Shown: positions 31,389-41,017, numbered from the stretch's first letter. The stretch: DNA of 64,000 nt from CBDBIG01 sp965205845 [NCBI: bacterium] (GCA_965205845.1 CBDBIG010000003.1:434001-498000); one strand, 5' to 3'. A program made the numbers and translations. The notes: generated by a model not told the origin, from the sequence alone.

Positions 31389-32900
31389 ATGGCACCTCCC
31401 CCTAAAGACAAACAAGTTCCATTGTTTACCGTAAACTGGCCCAGTAACCCCCCTGCTGAAATGGCCTCTCATCCTGCAAAGCGTGCTTCTGCCAAAAAAA
31501 AGAATCCTCTCACAAAGGGTGGCAAAGCGAGCAGGTCTCGCCAGTTGCCACAAAGCCCTGAAAACGCGTGCAGCATTAGCCAACTCAACCAGCGCTTAAA
31601 AGGCTTGGTTGAAGAAGGCTTGCACGGTATTTATGTGCTGGGCGAATTAAGGGATGTTAAGCAGGCACCCAGCGGGCATTGGTATTTTTCCTTGTGTGAT
31701 GAGCGTGCCAGCATGCGCTGCATTTTGTTTCGCGGTGCCGCTTTGGGCATGCCGTTTTTGCCCGAAAACGGCCTGCGGGTCTTGGTGTACGGTAACATGA
31801 GCGTGTATGCTTTGCGCGGAGAATGCCAAATGCAGGTTGTAACCCTTGCCTTGCAAGGTGCTGGCGAACACCAGCATATGCTGGAGAAGCGCAAGAAAAA
31901 ACTGGAGCAAGAAGGCCTGTTTGCAACCGAGCGCAAACGACCACTGCCCTCTTTGCCATGTGGTGTCGGGGTGGTTACCTCCGTACACGGGGCAGCGTTG
32001 CACGACATCCTCAATGTGATTGGGCGGCGCTTTTCGAGCATGCCCGTGATCCTTTGCCCCGTTGCAGTGCAAGGGCTGACCGCCTCGGTTGACATTGCCC
32101 ATGGGATTGACACCTTAAATCAGCACGCCACCCAATGGGGCTTGGACGTATTAATTGTAAGCCGTGGAGGCGGTGCGCGCGAGGACTTAGATGCCTTTGA
32201 TAGCGAGGAAGTGGTGCGCGCGGTCGCCGCTTCGCAGTTACCGGTAATCTCGGCAGTGGGGCATGAAACCGATGTTACCTTGATCGACTTCGCGGCGGAT
32301 GTTCGCGCACCCACGCCATCCGCCGCCGCCGAACTGGCGGTGCCTGTACGCACGGATTTGCTTGAAAATATAGCGCGGTCGATGGATAACTTGTGCAGGC
32401 AAATGCATCATATTCAACACGTGGCACACAGCCAATGGCAACGGATTCTACCACGTTTACACGCTCCGCAAGGCAAGATAACCCACTTGCAAACGCGCTT
32501 TCAACAAAACCATGCGCGCCTTAAGCCCCTGGGTGAGCAGATTTACACCAGCACAGCACAGCGCGTACAAACGTTGCTCCATCGCTTAAGCCAAGTCAGC
32601 CCTCAAGGGTTGCCTGCTCAGTATGAGGCACGCGTTTACCAATACCAGCTGGCCTTGCAACACGCATTGCAGCACCGTTTGCGGGCACAGCACCAGCGCG
32701 TTGACCAAGGCTTGCACGCCCTGCAAAACATGGGTCCTTTAAAGGTGCTGGCCCGTGGATATGCCGCCCTGCAAAGCCTTGAAGGTAAGCGCATTGTGTC
32801 TGCCAAGCAAGTCCGACAAGGGCAAAGCATCAGCCTGCTGCTCCACAATGGGAGCCTTGAAGCGACCGTAACCAAGCGCCACCTTACCGGAAAGCCTTAA
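31389..32900 (+). CDS. xseA: Exodeoxyribonuclease VII large subunit
   Basis: This 503-residue catalytic subunit, with XseB, degrades single-stranded DNA bidirectionally. It has the N-terminal OB-fold signature (GIYVLGELRDVKQAPSGHWY), PCGVGVVTSVHGAALHDILN, the conserved VSRGGGAREDLDAFDSEEVV and DVRAPTPSAAAELAVP, then a long coiled-coil-like C-terminus. About 50 basic residues (AKRASAKKKNPLTKGGKASR) precede the OB fold, longer than usual, so the true start could be a later codon. XseB is not in the window. Confidence 0.93.
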   Translation: MAPPPKDKQVPLFTVNWPSNPPAEMASHPAKRASAKKKNPLTKGGKASRSRQLPQSPENACSISQLNQRLKGLVEEGLHGIYVLGELRDVKQAPSGHWYFSLCDERASMRCILFRGAALGMPFLPENGLRVLVYGNMSVYALRGECQMQVVTLALQGAGEHQHMLEKRKKKLEQEGLFATERKRPLPSLPCGVGVVTSVHGAALHDILNVIGRRFSSMPVILCPVAVQGLTASVDIAHGIDTLNQHATQWGLDVLIVSRGGGAREDLDAFDSEEVVRAVAASQLPVISAVGHETDVTLIDFAADVRAPTPSAAAELAVPVRTDLLENIARSMDNLCRQMHHIQHVAHSQWQRILPRLHAPQGKITHLQTRFQQNHARLKPLGEQIYTSTAQRVQTLLHRLSQVSPQGLPAQYEARVYQYQLALQHALQHRLRAQHQRVDQGLHALQNMGPLKVLARGYAALQSLEGKRIVSAKQVRQGQSISLLLHNGSLEATVTKRHLTGKP

Positions 32901-33185
32901 CTCGAGGCCTTGCTCAAAACAAAGAAAGCGCACGCAAAGCAAACACGCATCCCACTAAAACCCCGTCACCAAAAAGCGAAGAGCCCCCACCTTCATCCGA
33001 GCCTTTGTCTAATCCTCATGAGGTGATGAACACATTTTTTGATACCCAGGCAGGGCGAATAATCGGGTGGGGTGTCATGATCTACTTCCTTTACGTCTTA
33101 TTACTCTAGGATGAGTCTATTTCTAAAAAGTACTTTTTTGATGTTTTTTGGTTTGAGCTGGGAATCTAGCATTGGCCAAGGCGTT

Positions 33186-36100
33186 TTAGCTTTGTGTTGA
33201 AATTTGCGCAAAGGCTCGTTTTATCTGTTCTTCGCGTGCTTCACACAGGGTTTTGATGGTGGGGTAATCCCATTGTTTTGCCAAGCGCGGAAACTCCTTC
33301 TTGGTTTGTGGACTAAAGCGGTGATTAAAGTGGGGGTTTTGCACGCGCAGCCATTCATCCACTTCGGACAACATGTGGTAGCCAGGGCGTAATGCGCCCA
33401 CAAGGGGGCTATCAGCGGGAATTTTCCAACCTACACGCTGCTTAAAATCTTGCAAAATTTGGGCTTGGCGCAAAAACTCAAAAGCCGTCATTGCCCCTGG
33501 ATGATACTTTAAATGAACGTGATGACTGGCTTTTTGCGCGTTGTTGGCCACACTCAAGCGCAGGGCAATCTGTTGAGCTTGGCTGGCAATTTCCCCTTGG
33601 GCAATGGGAAACTGCTGCCAGGCTGCATCCACTTCTTGCATCAGCACTTGTCCCAGGTTAAAATCCCCCGCAATGGGGCGCAGGCGGGTAAAAGCCATGA
33701 AATTCCACATTTCGGCACGCCCCTCTGCCGAGCCTTGCAAAAATCTGCGATAGTTTTGCAAACTGGGGACCAACACGCTGCGTGAGCCAAAAGGGCGCAG
33801 GCGGTGGTCAAGGTCGTACAACTTGCCCAACTGGGTGGGTACGGTGAGCAAATTGCTAATGTGCTGGGCTAGTTTGCGGTAAAAAACGCTGGCATCGCGA
33901 TTACTCACGGGTTCGGGCTTGCCATCGTGCACAAACACCAGGTCTAAATCAGAGCCAAAGCGCAGCTCGTTACTGCCTAGTTTGCCCATGGCCAACACGC
34001 AAAACCCCTGTGTTTTGGCACTTGCATCCTCGCCTATGGCACGCTGGGTAAGCTGCCGGCGACAGAACACGGTGCACGCTTGTACGACAGCATCAGCCAA
34101 CTGGCTTAGCATGGTGCGGTGTGGGCTAGGTGTGATGTGTGCTGAATGGGGTTGGGTAGCGGTGGGTTGGGCAAGCAGCATCTCCACATGGGCAAGGTAG
34201 GTGGTAAGGGTTTGCAGGACCCCATGGGCTTGGGCTTCTTGCAAGGCCAGCAAAAAAGCCTGCTCTTGGGTGTTTTGCTGGGCAATGGCTTGAAAGTGCG
34301 CACGCCAAGTGGGTGCCGTTTTTGCGAGCAGCATAAACGATTCCAAAAATTGCGGATGCTTTTGCAAAATTTGCGCGTGTACCCCACCGTGTTTAAAAAT
34401 GCGTTCCACCCATTGAATGATGTTGGGTTGGGCTGCGAGCAAAATGTACAAAGCATTGCGCTCACCAATACGCTCAAGCAAGGTCAGCCAATGCTGCAAT
34501 ACCCCCTCACCGTTGGTGTACACAGCCTTATGGTTTAGAATATGCGCCAATTTGGCCGTGCAGCGCTCACCTTCGCGGCTCGTCATCAGGTTTTTGAAAA
34601 CGCTGTTAGCTTGGTGTAAGCAGCGTTTTTGTGCTTGAGGGTCGAGCACGGTGGTCGCTTGGGTGCCGTTTGGCGTGGCCTTGGCAAAAGAGGGGTTTTG
34701 CTCTGTGGGTTGCCATGCCTCGCGCCATGTTTCTTGCCATGGGGCATGGAGCATGCGCTGGAGGTTTTGTGCCCCCCCAAACAAGGCTCTAAAGCGTTTG
34801 GCCGTGCTGGATTGGGTGCTTTCCAAGGCTTGTAATGCTGTTTGCTGCCGCTGGCTAAACCCTGGGCTAAATCCATGCAACACCCCAAAAAGGCGGAGCG
34901 CATCCGTGGGCAATTGATGGGTTTGTTCGGCATACAGCATTTGCACGCGGGTTTCTACCTCGCGCAGGTGCCAGTAGTCGTGCACGGCGCGTTGCACCTG
35001 CTGTGGTGGTGATAGTTCCAATTTGCCTAGCGTTTGTAAGGCTTGGCTATGGTTAGTACAGCGCAAACTGGGATTGCGTCCACCGTGAATTATCTGCTGA
35101 GCTTGCACCCAAAATTCGTTTTCGCGAATGCCACCTTGCCCTAGCTTTAAGTTGGCTTGATGGGTTTTGGCATGGCGATCGATGTCAGCTTTAATCAAGG
35201 CTGTCCCTTCGAGCATGCTCCAATCGCGGTATTGGCGATACACAAAGCGTGTACGCAAGGTTTTAAATGGCAGAGCCAAACCGGGTGGGGCGCATACCAC
35301 CCGCGCTTTGAGCAAAGCAAAGCGCTCCCACTCACGCCCTTGGTTTTGGTAGTAAGCATTGGCAAAGGATAGGCTACAAGCCAGGGGTCCTCCTTTGCCA
35401 AGGGGACGCAAATCGAGATCTACGCGAAACACACGTCCTTGTGCTGTGGGGGTATTGAGCAAACGTACCACCCGCCTTGCAATGGCTTGGCACAAGGCCT
35501 CCCCCGTCTGTTTGGCGGGTTCAAGCGGTTTTTCTGTACGGGCAGCACCCTCGCATAGACCATGGGTGAGTTTCTGCCAAGCCTGCCAAAAACGGGGCAT
35601 GTTGGCGTAGCTCTGCTCGGGAATGCGCAAGCTTTGGGGCAACTTGAAGCAGGGCTGTAGGGTGGCATTGTGTAAAAAAATTACATCAATGTCCGAGCTA
35701 TAATTAAGTTCCATCCCCCCCCATTTGCCCATGGCAATGGCGCCAAACCCTGCCATGCTTCCTTCTTGTGTAAGGGGGATACCACCGCGCAATACCTCAT
35801 CCACAAAGGCTCTTGCGCAGGTCACTTGCATGGCTTCATCGGCCAATTCAGAAAGGGCTGTGCACACTTGCTCAATGGTTTTCCAGCCCATGAGTGCATT
35901 TGTGGTGATGCGCACCATGGCAAAACAGCGCCACAGCCGGATGCGGCGCATCCACGCGTCCTCGGCTTCGGTTGCGGGGTGTTCACAATGGGGGGCTAGG
36001 GCTATAAAGGATGGGAAGGCTGTGTTATCAGCACTGGCTTCGCTTAATGCAGGTAACAAGGCAAGGCCATGGGGGCCGCCCAGCAGGTCAAGCACCCATG

Positions 36101-36377
36101 GTGCCGCCACGGCGATGCGTAACAGAGCATCGGGAATATAGGCTTGTTCGAGCCAGGCAGAGTTTTGCGCGGCGTTTTCATTGCAACAACGCACAAACAC
36201 CCGCTCCAAGGCATAGAGCCTCCCAAGGGGCATTTCAAGGCGTTGCATCGCCCTGGCAAGGGCCTTTGTACTACGTTCCGAAAAAGCAAAGGAGCTCTGC
36301 CATTTTGCAGCCTGCCGTAAGCAGCCTTGGGCGTCAAGGCTGGGAACGGCTGGGGGGGGTGCGGGGCTCAAAAACAT
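33186..36377 (-). CDS. glnE: Glutamine synthetase adenylyltransferase/deadenylase
   Basis: This 1063-residue bifunctional enzyme adjusts glutamine synthetase activity by adding or removing AMP, under control of PII. It has two nucleotidyltransferase domains. The N-terminal one has MGKWGGMELNYSSDIDVIFL (deadenylation, residues ~220-240). The C-terminal one has AMGKLGSNELRFGSDLDLVF (adenylylation, ~815-840). The usual linker and a YDLDHRLRPFGSRSVLVPSL segment follow. It is transcribed with a small upstream gene (36402-36590), 24 bp away. Its length is slightly above the family average. Confidence 0.95.
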   Translation of the reverse strand: MFLSPAPPPAVPSLDAQGCLRQAAKWQSSFAFSERSTKALARAMQRLEMPLGRLYALERVFVRCCNENAAQNSAWLEQAYIPDALLRIAVAAPWVLDLLGGPHGLALLPALSEASADNTAFPSFIALAPHCEHPATEAEDAWMRRIRLWRCFAMVRITTNALMGWKTIEQVCTALSELADEAMQVTCARAFVDEVLRGGIPLTQEGSMAGFGAIAMGKWGGMELNYSSDIDVIFLHNATLQPCFKLPQSLRIPEQSYANMPRFWQAWQKLTHGLCEGAARTEKPLEPAKQTGEALCQAIARRVVRLLNTPTAQGRVFRVDLDLRPLGKGGPLACSLSFANAYYQNQGREWERFALLKARVVCAPPGLALPFKTLRTRFVYRQYRDWSMLEGTALIKADIDRHAKTHQANLKLGQGGIRENEFWVQAQQIIHGGRNPSLRCTNHSQALQTLGKLELSPPQQVQRAVHDYWHLREVETRVQMLYAEQTHQLPTDALRLFGVLHGFSPGFSQRQQTALQALESTQSSTAKRFRALFGGAQNLQRMLHAPWQETWREAWQPTEQNPSFAKATPNGTQATTVLDPQAQKRCLHQANSVFKNLMTSREGERCTAKLAHILNHKAVYTNGEGVLQHWLTLLERIGERNALYILLAAQPNIIQWVERIFKHGGVHAQILQKHPQFLESFMLLAKTAPTWRAHFQAIAQQNTQEQAFLLALQEAQAHGVLQTLTTYLAHVEMLLAQPTATQPHSAHITPSPHRTMLSQLADAVVQACTVFCRRQLTQRAIGEDASAKTQGFCVLAMGKLGSNELRFGSDLDLVFVHDGKPEPVSNRDASVFYRKLAQHISNLLTVPTQLGKLYDLDHRLRPFGSRSVLVPSLQNYRRFLQGSAEGRAEMWNFMAFTRLRPIAGDFNLGQVLMQEVDAAWQQFPIAQGEIASQAQQIALRLSVANNAQKASHHVHLKYHPGAMTAFEFLRQAQILQDFKQRVGWKIPADSPLVGALRPGYHMLSEVDEWLRVQNPHFNHRFSPQTKKEFPRLAKQWDYPTIKTLCEAREEQIKRAFAQISTQS

Positions 36378-36401
36378 CCCCCTCGCGTGCCCCAGGGCAC
36401 T

Positions 36402-36590
36402 TTATTTCGATGAAAGTTTTTCAAAGGTAATTTCAGCGGAAGAAATTTTTTGTACCCGTAACTTTTCTCCCCCCGCCCCAAAAGAGAGCGAATCTCCCTC
36501 GCGCAACGTGGTATCGATTTGTTGGCGTTCCCCCAAAGGGGCACCTGCCTTTAAACGGGTTTTACGTTTGACGGTGTCTTGTTGTGCCAT
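36402..36590 (-). CDS. Small conserved-looking protein upstream of glnE
   Basis: This 62-residue protein has AGAGG upstream of its ATG. It is mostly charged: KRKTRLKAGAPLGERQQIDT, then LREGDSLSFGAGGEKLRVQK and ISSAEITFEKLSS. The second half looks like a small beta-rich fold. It lies 24 bp before glnE on the same strand and is probably co-transcribed. I know no family. The antisense frame belongs to no recognised protein, which supports this one as real. Confidence 0.6.
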   Translation of the reverse strand: MAQQDTVKRKTRLKAGAPLGERQQIDTTLREGDSLSFGAGGEKLRVQKISSAEITFEKLSSK

Positions 36591-36747
36591 AACCTCTACA
36601 AAATGCCTCCTTGCACCTTGGTTTTCGGTGAATCTAGTCCCACGTGTACGTATTTTGCTATGCTTACGGATAACTTGTCAAACGCTGCCATCATTTTTTA
36701 TTCGCAAGATCACATTTTATTTTAACCCGCCTTCACAAAAGCATGTC

Positions 36748-37497
36748 ATGTCTTCGCTAATTCCCCTTGCATGGCAGCGGCAACATCAAGAAGCGCAAGC
36801 CCAGCAAGGGCTCGCTTTGCGCCCCTTTGTTACCCTTAAAGCAGCCATTACCCTCGATGGCAAGGTAGCCAATGCCAACGGTGATTCAAAATGGATTACT
36901 GCCCAAGGTACGAGGCAACACGCCCACATGTTACGTGCCGAACACGATGCCATTTTGGTGGGGGTAAACACGGCTTTGGTTGATGACCCCCAACTAAACG
37001 TACGCCTTCAAACCCAAACCCTTGCCCGGACAACGCCCCCCGCACGCATTGTGCTCGATTCCCAAGCCCAAACCCCACCCAATGCACGCTGCTGGCAGGA
37101 AGATGGTGCCTTGCGTATGATGGTATGTACTCACACAGCCCCCCCCTACCGCGTGAAAGCCTTGCGCACAAAGGGCGTGGTGGTGTTGCAGCATCCTCCA
37201 CCCCGTCCAAACCTTACCCGGATGCTGCATCGTTTGCAGCAACGCTGGGGTATCCAAACGGTATTGGTGGAGGGCGGTGCCGCGCTACACGCAAGTTTTA
37301 TTGCTGAACGGTTGGCTGATGCATTAGTATTGTACATGGCGGGCAAAATCATGGGACAAAGCACAGCACCTGCATGGTGTGCAGACCTACCCACCACACC
37401 CCGTCATGCCTCAGGTAACATGCAAATGCTTGCCAAGGTTACCCAGTTACAAGCGTTTACCTTGCAAGAAGATATTTGGCTTTTAGGGCGCTTTTGA
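36748..37497 (+). CDS. RibD-type reductase domain, without deaminase
   Basis: This 249-residue protein is the C-terminal half of RibD only, the 5-amino-6-(5-phosphoribosylamino)uracil reductase. Motifs are RPFVTLKAAITLDGKVANAN, DSKWITAQGTRQHAHMLRAE, HDAILVGVNTALVDDPQLNV and TVLVEGGAALHASFIAERLA. The N-terminal cytidine-deaminase-like domain with HAE and PCxxxGxxxPC is absent, so the deaminase must be elsewhere. It is followed by ribBA and ribH on the same strand. ATG 36748 is chosen because upstream codons have no similarity. No FMN riboswitch was seen upstream. Confidence 0.88.
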   Translation: MSSLIPLAWQRQHQEAQAQQGLALRPFVTLKAAITLDGKVANANGDSKWITAQGTRQHAHMLRAEHDAILVGVNTALVDDPQLNVRLQTQTLARTTPPARIVLDSQAQTPPNARCWQEDGALRMMVCTHTAPPYRVKALRTKGVVVLQHPPPRPNLTRMLHRLQQRWGIQTVLVEGGAALHASFIAERLADALVLYMAGKIMGQSTAPAWCADLPTTPRHASGNMQMLAKVTQLQAFTLQEDIWLLGRF

Positions 37498-37630
37498 TGC
37501 TAGTTTAACGCTCTATCCAGCACAGTTTTTGTGTGTGCCTTGCCATGCATTCAGCGCTCTTTTAATGTGTGTTTTAAATTTGAACCCTTTCACAAACACC
37601 AAGAAGTCATCGTAAAAATAAAGCAAATTT

Positions 37631-38911
37631 ATGACACAGCCAACCCCCGCCCCCACAACCAACCAACCCAACCATGTTGGCAAGCCTGAGCGGCGTTTTG
37701 ATAAAGTGGAAGATGCCATTGCCGCCTTTTCTCGCGGTGAGATGGTGATTTTGGCCGACGACGAAGATCGTGAAAATGAAGGTGATTTGGTTTGTGCGGC
37801 CGAACTTGTAACCCCAGAAATCATCAATTTTATGGCCACCCATGGCCGTGGTCTCATCTGCCTTGCCATGCATTCTACCCTGGTCGATCGCCTTGAACTG
37901 CCCATGATGACCAATCGCAACACCAGCCGTTTTGGGACCAATTTTACCGTGAGCATCGAGGCGCGCGAAGGGGTTTCAACGGGCATTTCTGCAGCAGATC
38001 GTGCCCATACCGTTCGCACAGCCGTGGCCGCCTTTGCAAACCCCAACCACATTAGTACCCCAGGGCATATTTTTCCTTTGCGGGCCAAAGATGGTGGCGT
38101 GCTGGTACGCGCAGGACAAACCGAAGGTGCCGTAGATCTGGCACGCCTAGCCAAGTTACGCCCTGGGGGGGTGTTGTGCGAAATTATGGCCGAAGACGGC
38201 ACGATGGCACGCTACCAACATCTGCGCAAATTTGCCGATAACCATCGCCTGAAGTATTTTACCATTGCAGACCTCATTGCCTACCGTAAACGCACCGAAC
38301 GCCAAGTGGAACGCATTGCCCAATGCCAAATGCCCACCGCTCAAGGAGAGTTTACCTTGGTGGGATATCGCAACCTAAACACCGATGATGAATACACCGC
38401 CCTTGTACTTGGCGAGTGGCAAGAAGAAGAAGAGGTGTTGGTGCGCGTCCATTCCCAATGCCTAACAGGCGACGTGTTTGGCTCGCTACGCTGCGATTGC
38501 GGCCCTCAATTGCAAAATGCCCTTGGGATTATTCAACAAAAAGGCAAAGGTGTGTTGCTTTACCTCCCCCAGGAAGGGCGTGGGATTGGCCTTTTAAACA
38601 AAATTAAAGCTTACAAACTGCAAGAAGGAGGGGCAGATACCGTGGAGGCCAACCACCGTTTAGGCTTTGGGGAAGACTTGCGCGACTATGGCATAGGTGC
38701 GCAAATTTTGCACGATTTAGGCTTGCGCAACATGCGCTTAATTACCAACAATCCCAGAAAAATTGTGGGCTTAAGCGGGCACGGCCTTACCATAGTGGGG
38801 CGGATGCCTATTGAAATGCCACCCAATACCCTCAACAAAAAATACCTCGAAACCAAAAAAAATAAACTCGGGCACCTCCTGCAACACGTGGATGACAACT
38901 TGCAATCATGA
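37631..38911 (+). CDS. ribBA: Bifunctional DHBP synthase / GTP cyclohydrolase II
   Basis: This 426-residue fusion supplies both precursors of riboflavin. Residues ~20-225 are the DHBP synthase (RibB): LADDEDRENEGDLVCAAELV, HGRGLICLAMHSTLVDRL and STPGHIFPLRAKDGGVLVRA. Residues ~230-420 are GTP cyclohydrolase II (RibA): VRVHSQCLTGDVFGSLRCDC (the three zinc cysteines), then LLYLPQEGRGIGLLNKIKAY and NNPRKIVGLSGHGLTIVGR. Both active sites look complete. The gene is 133 bp after the RibD-type reductase and 153 bp before ribH. Confidence 0.96.
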   Translation: MTQPTPAPTTNQPNHVGKPERRFDKVEDAIAAFSRGEMVILADDEDRENEGDLVCAAELVTPEIINFMATHGRGLICLAMHSTLVDRLELPMMTNRNTSRFGTNFTVSIEAREGVSTGISAADRAHTVRTAVAAFANPNHISTPGHIFPLRAKDGGVLVRAGQTEGAVDLARLAKLRPGGVLCEIMAEDGTMARYQHLRKFADNHRLKYFTIADLIAYRKRTERQVERIAQCQMPTAQGEFTLVGYRNLNTDDEYTALVLGEWQEEEEVLVRVHSQCLTGDVFGSLRCDCGPQLQNALGIIQQKGKGVLLYLPQEGRGIGLLNKIKAYKLQEGGADTVEANHRLGFGEDLRDYGIGAQILHDLGLRNMRLITNNPRKIVGLSGHGLTIVGRMPIEMPPNTLNKKYLETKKNKLGHLLQHVDDNLQS

Positions 38912-39064
38912 CTTGCAATCATGGTGTGCTTTCTGAAAAAATAAAGAATCCTTGTTTTAGAATACGCTGTTGAAGAAATAACATGTGAGGCTCAAGGGTT
39001 TTGAACCTCGGCTATCAACGGTTCTTAAAGGCATCCCATTTTGCCCTTGAAGCACGGGAGATCG

Positions 39065-39538
39065 ATGCAAAAAATAGAAGGTGACATGCAAGCCAAAGGC
39101 TTGCGTGTGTTGATCGCAGCCTCACGCTTTAACCAGCTGGTTACTGAACGCCTGATTGAAGGCGCCCATCAAGGCCTCCTGCGTTGCGGGGTGGCAGAAG
39201 AAGCCATTACCCTCGTGCGCACTCCCGGTGCCATGGAGTTGCCTCAAGCCGTTTTGGCTGCCGCCAACACCAAACGCTACGATGCGTTGGTAGCCTTAGG
39301 GGCGGTCATTAAAGGAGAAACTCCCCATTTTGACTACGTATGCAGCCATGCCTTTGCGGGTTTTAACCATATTAGCCAAAGTGGTGTTGCCTTGGCCATT
39401 GGTCTGCTTACCACCCACACCTTAGAGCAGGCCTTGGACCGTGTAGGCGGTAAGCATGGGCATAAAGGTGAGGAGGCCGCTTATTGTGCCATTGAGATGG
39501 CCAATTTGCTCAAGGGTATTCGCAGTACCCAAGGATGA
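39065..39538 (+). CDS. ribH: 6,7-dimethyl-8-ribityllumazine synthase
   Basis: This 157-residue protein joins the DHBP- and pyrimidine-derived precursors into lumazine, the penultimate riboflavin step. Motifs are LRVLIAASRFNQLVTERLIE, LVRTPGAMELPQAVLAAANT, YDALVALGAVIKGETPHFDY and the C-terminal RVGGKHGHKGEEAAYCAIEM. ATG 39065 is preceded by GGGAG at good spacing. A TTG 24 nt upstream is less likely. nusB, which often follows ribH, is absent. Riboflavin synthase (ribE) is not in the window. Confidence 0.95.
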   Translation: MQKIEGDMQAKGLRVLIAASRFNQLVTERLIEGAHQGLLRCGVAEEAITLVRTPGAMELPQAVLAAANTKRYDALVALGAVIKGETPHFDYVCSHAFAGFNHISQSGVALAIGLLTTHTLEQALDRVGGKHGHKGEEAAYCAIEMANLLKGIRSTQG

Positions 39539-39626
39539 AACACGCACAAATCGCATGTTGCATGGTATATTTCACATGGACTCCCACAAAAAAAATCTCC
39601 ACCCTGTAGTACATGGTTTACGGTGA

Positions 39627-40601
39627 ATGATACACAATAGGGCTGTAATGACCATTGCACCCACGCCAAAACGCCAGCGATCCCAGGGCTGCGTGGTGCT
39701 CAAAATGGCGCATGGGCTGAAACGTGCGGTGTTGCTGCTGGGCACCTTATATGCCTTGGGCAGTTGTGTTTCTTTGGGGCTCCAAGGAGAAGCACCTTCT
39801 TTCGAAGAACTGCTTATTCAAGGTGAAGGTAAGGCCAAAATTTTGTTGCTCGATATTTCAGGCCCCATTCACGATACCCCCATTTACATCCCTGGTCTGG
39901 GTGTTGCCCCAGGCATGCCTGGGCGCATTCGCCAAAATTTGGAGTTGGCTTACGAGGATAACGACATTCACGGTATTTTACTGCGCATCAACTCCCCTGG
40001 GGGTGGTCTCACCGAAAGCGATGTCATTTACCATGCCTTAATGGAGTTTAAGCGCACCAAAAAAGTCAAAATCGTGGCTTCCATGGGGGATACAGCCGCC
40101 TCTGGTGGTGTGTATGTCGCCATGGCTGCGGATGAAATTTATGCCCACCCCACCACCATCACGGGCAGTATCGGGGTGGTTATTCCTCACATTGAGTTTA
40201 GTGGCTTGATGGAGAAACTGGGAATTCGCTCAAATTCGATCACCTCAGGTCCCCATAAAGAAACCTTATCGCCCTTTTTACGCCGCTCAGAGCAAGAGCA
40301 AGAGATTTTGCAGCACTTGGTGCAGCAGCAAACCCAGCGTTTTTTGCAAGTAATTCAAAAAAGCAGACCTAAAATGCCTGCCAGCACCTTGCAACGCCTT
40401 GCCGATGGGCGCTTGCTATCGGCTAATGATGCGCTAAAAGAAGGCCTGATCGATGGCGTGGGCTATTTGGATGATGCCTATCGTAGAATTTCTGAATTGA
40501 GTGGGTTTCCAAAAAACCAGTTAGTGCGCTACAGCAATGCATGGGCTACGGGTAAAAACATTTATACCAACGCCTTGCCCATTGAGCCCCCTTCAAACTA
40601 G
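39627..40601 (+). CDS. sppA: SppA-like signal peptide peptidase (S49 protease)
   Basis: This protein of about 324 residues cleaves leftover signal peptides at the inner membrane. A hydrophobic N-terminal segment (AVLLLGTLYALGSCVSLGLQ) is a membrane anchor and contains LGSC, a possible lipobox. The catalytic Ser lies in MGDTAASGGVYVAMAADEIY and the Lys in ITSGPHKETLSPFLR. It is a single-domain short form. The start could be ATG 39627 or 39648. Its last two codons and stop are the first bases of a tandem repeat. Confidence 0.9.
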   Translation: MIHNRAVMTIAPTPKRQRSQGCVVLKMAHGLKRAVLLLGTLYALGSCVSLGLQGEAPSFEELLIQGEGKAKILLLDISGPIHDTPIYIPGLGVAPGMPGRIRQNLELAYEDNDIHGILLRINSPGGGLTESDVIYHALMEFKRTKKVKIVASMGDTAASGGVYVAMAADEIYAHPTTITGSIGVVIPHIEFSGLMEKLGIRSNSITSGPHKETLSPFLRRSEQEQEILQHLVQQQTQRFLQVIQKSRPKMPASTLQRLADGRLLSANDALKEGLIDGVGYLDDAYRRISELSGFPKNQLVRYSNAWATGKNIYTNALPIEPPSN

Positions 40602-40825
40602 GTCTGCTGGCATGCTGTGCGAATCGGGTTTTAGGCGGGTTTTAGGCGGGTTTTTGTGGTGAATGGCGGCTTTTTCAAACGAGGTCTGCTGGCATGCTGT
40701 GCGAATCGGGTTTTAGGCGGGTTTTTGTGGTGAATGGCGGCTTTTTCAAACGAGGTCTGCTGGCATGCTGTGCGAATCGGGTTTTAGGCGGGTTTTAGGC
40801 GATTTTTTGTGGTGAATGGCGGCTT
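40593..40825. repeat. Tandem repeat of about 82 bp beginning in the sppA stop
   Basis: Units begin with TCAAAC at 40593, 40675 and 40746. The first includes the last two sppA codons and its TAG (the C/T difference at that stop is lost in the later copies). The first unit is 82 bp and the second about 71 bp, from loss of one GGGTTTTAGGC-type sub-repeat. Units are very G+T-rich (GGGTTTTAGGCGGGTTTT). Confidence 0.9.
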
Positions 40826-40895
40826 TGAATCGCGTTTTTGGGAAGTGAATGGAAACCAGTCAGACCACAACAAAGGGGCATCGGGAAGTGTTTAC

Positions 40896-40925
40896 TTGAC
40901 AACGGTGTGAACCTCTGCGTAGCCT
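40896..40925 (+). promoter_or_regulatory. Putative promoter of tRNA-Gly(TCC)
   Basis: A perfect TTGACA (40896-40901) lies about 18 bp before a weaker TAGCCT (40920-40925), roughly 20 bp upstream of the tRNA. Position and the -35 match suggest a sigma-70-type promoter. Confidence 0.45.
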
Positions 40926-40943
40926 AATGGGTTATGTGCACAT

Positions 40944-41017
40944 GCGGGAGTAGCTCAGTTGGCTAGAGCATCAGCCTTCCAAGCTGAGGGTCGCGGGTTC
41001 GAATCCCGTCTCCCGCT
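40944..41017 (+). tRNA. tRNA-Gly, anticodon TCC
   Basis: Cloverleaf: acceptor GCGGGAG/CTCCCGC, D arm with TTGGCTAGAGC, anticodon stem TCAGC/GCTGA with loop CTTCCAA (TCC), T arm CGGGTTCGAATCCCG. CCA is not encoded. Its last 45 nt, plus 3 nt beyond, recur as the inverted fragment at 8581-8628. It is almost identical to the tRNA-Gly(CCC) at 8861. Confidence 0.96.

Noticed and set aside
36600-36747. FMN riboswitch before the riboflavin genes
   Set aside because: I looked for the conserved RFN helix sequence and saw none.
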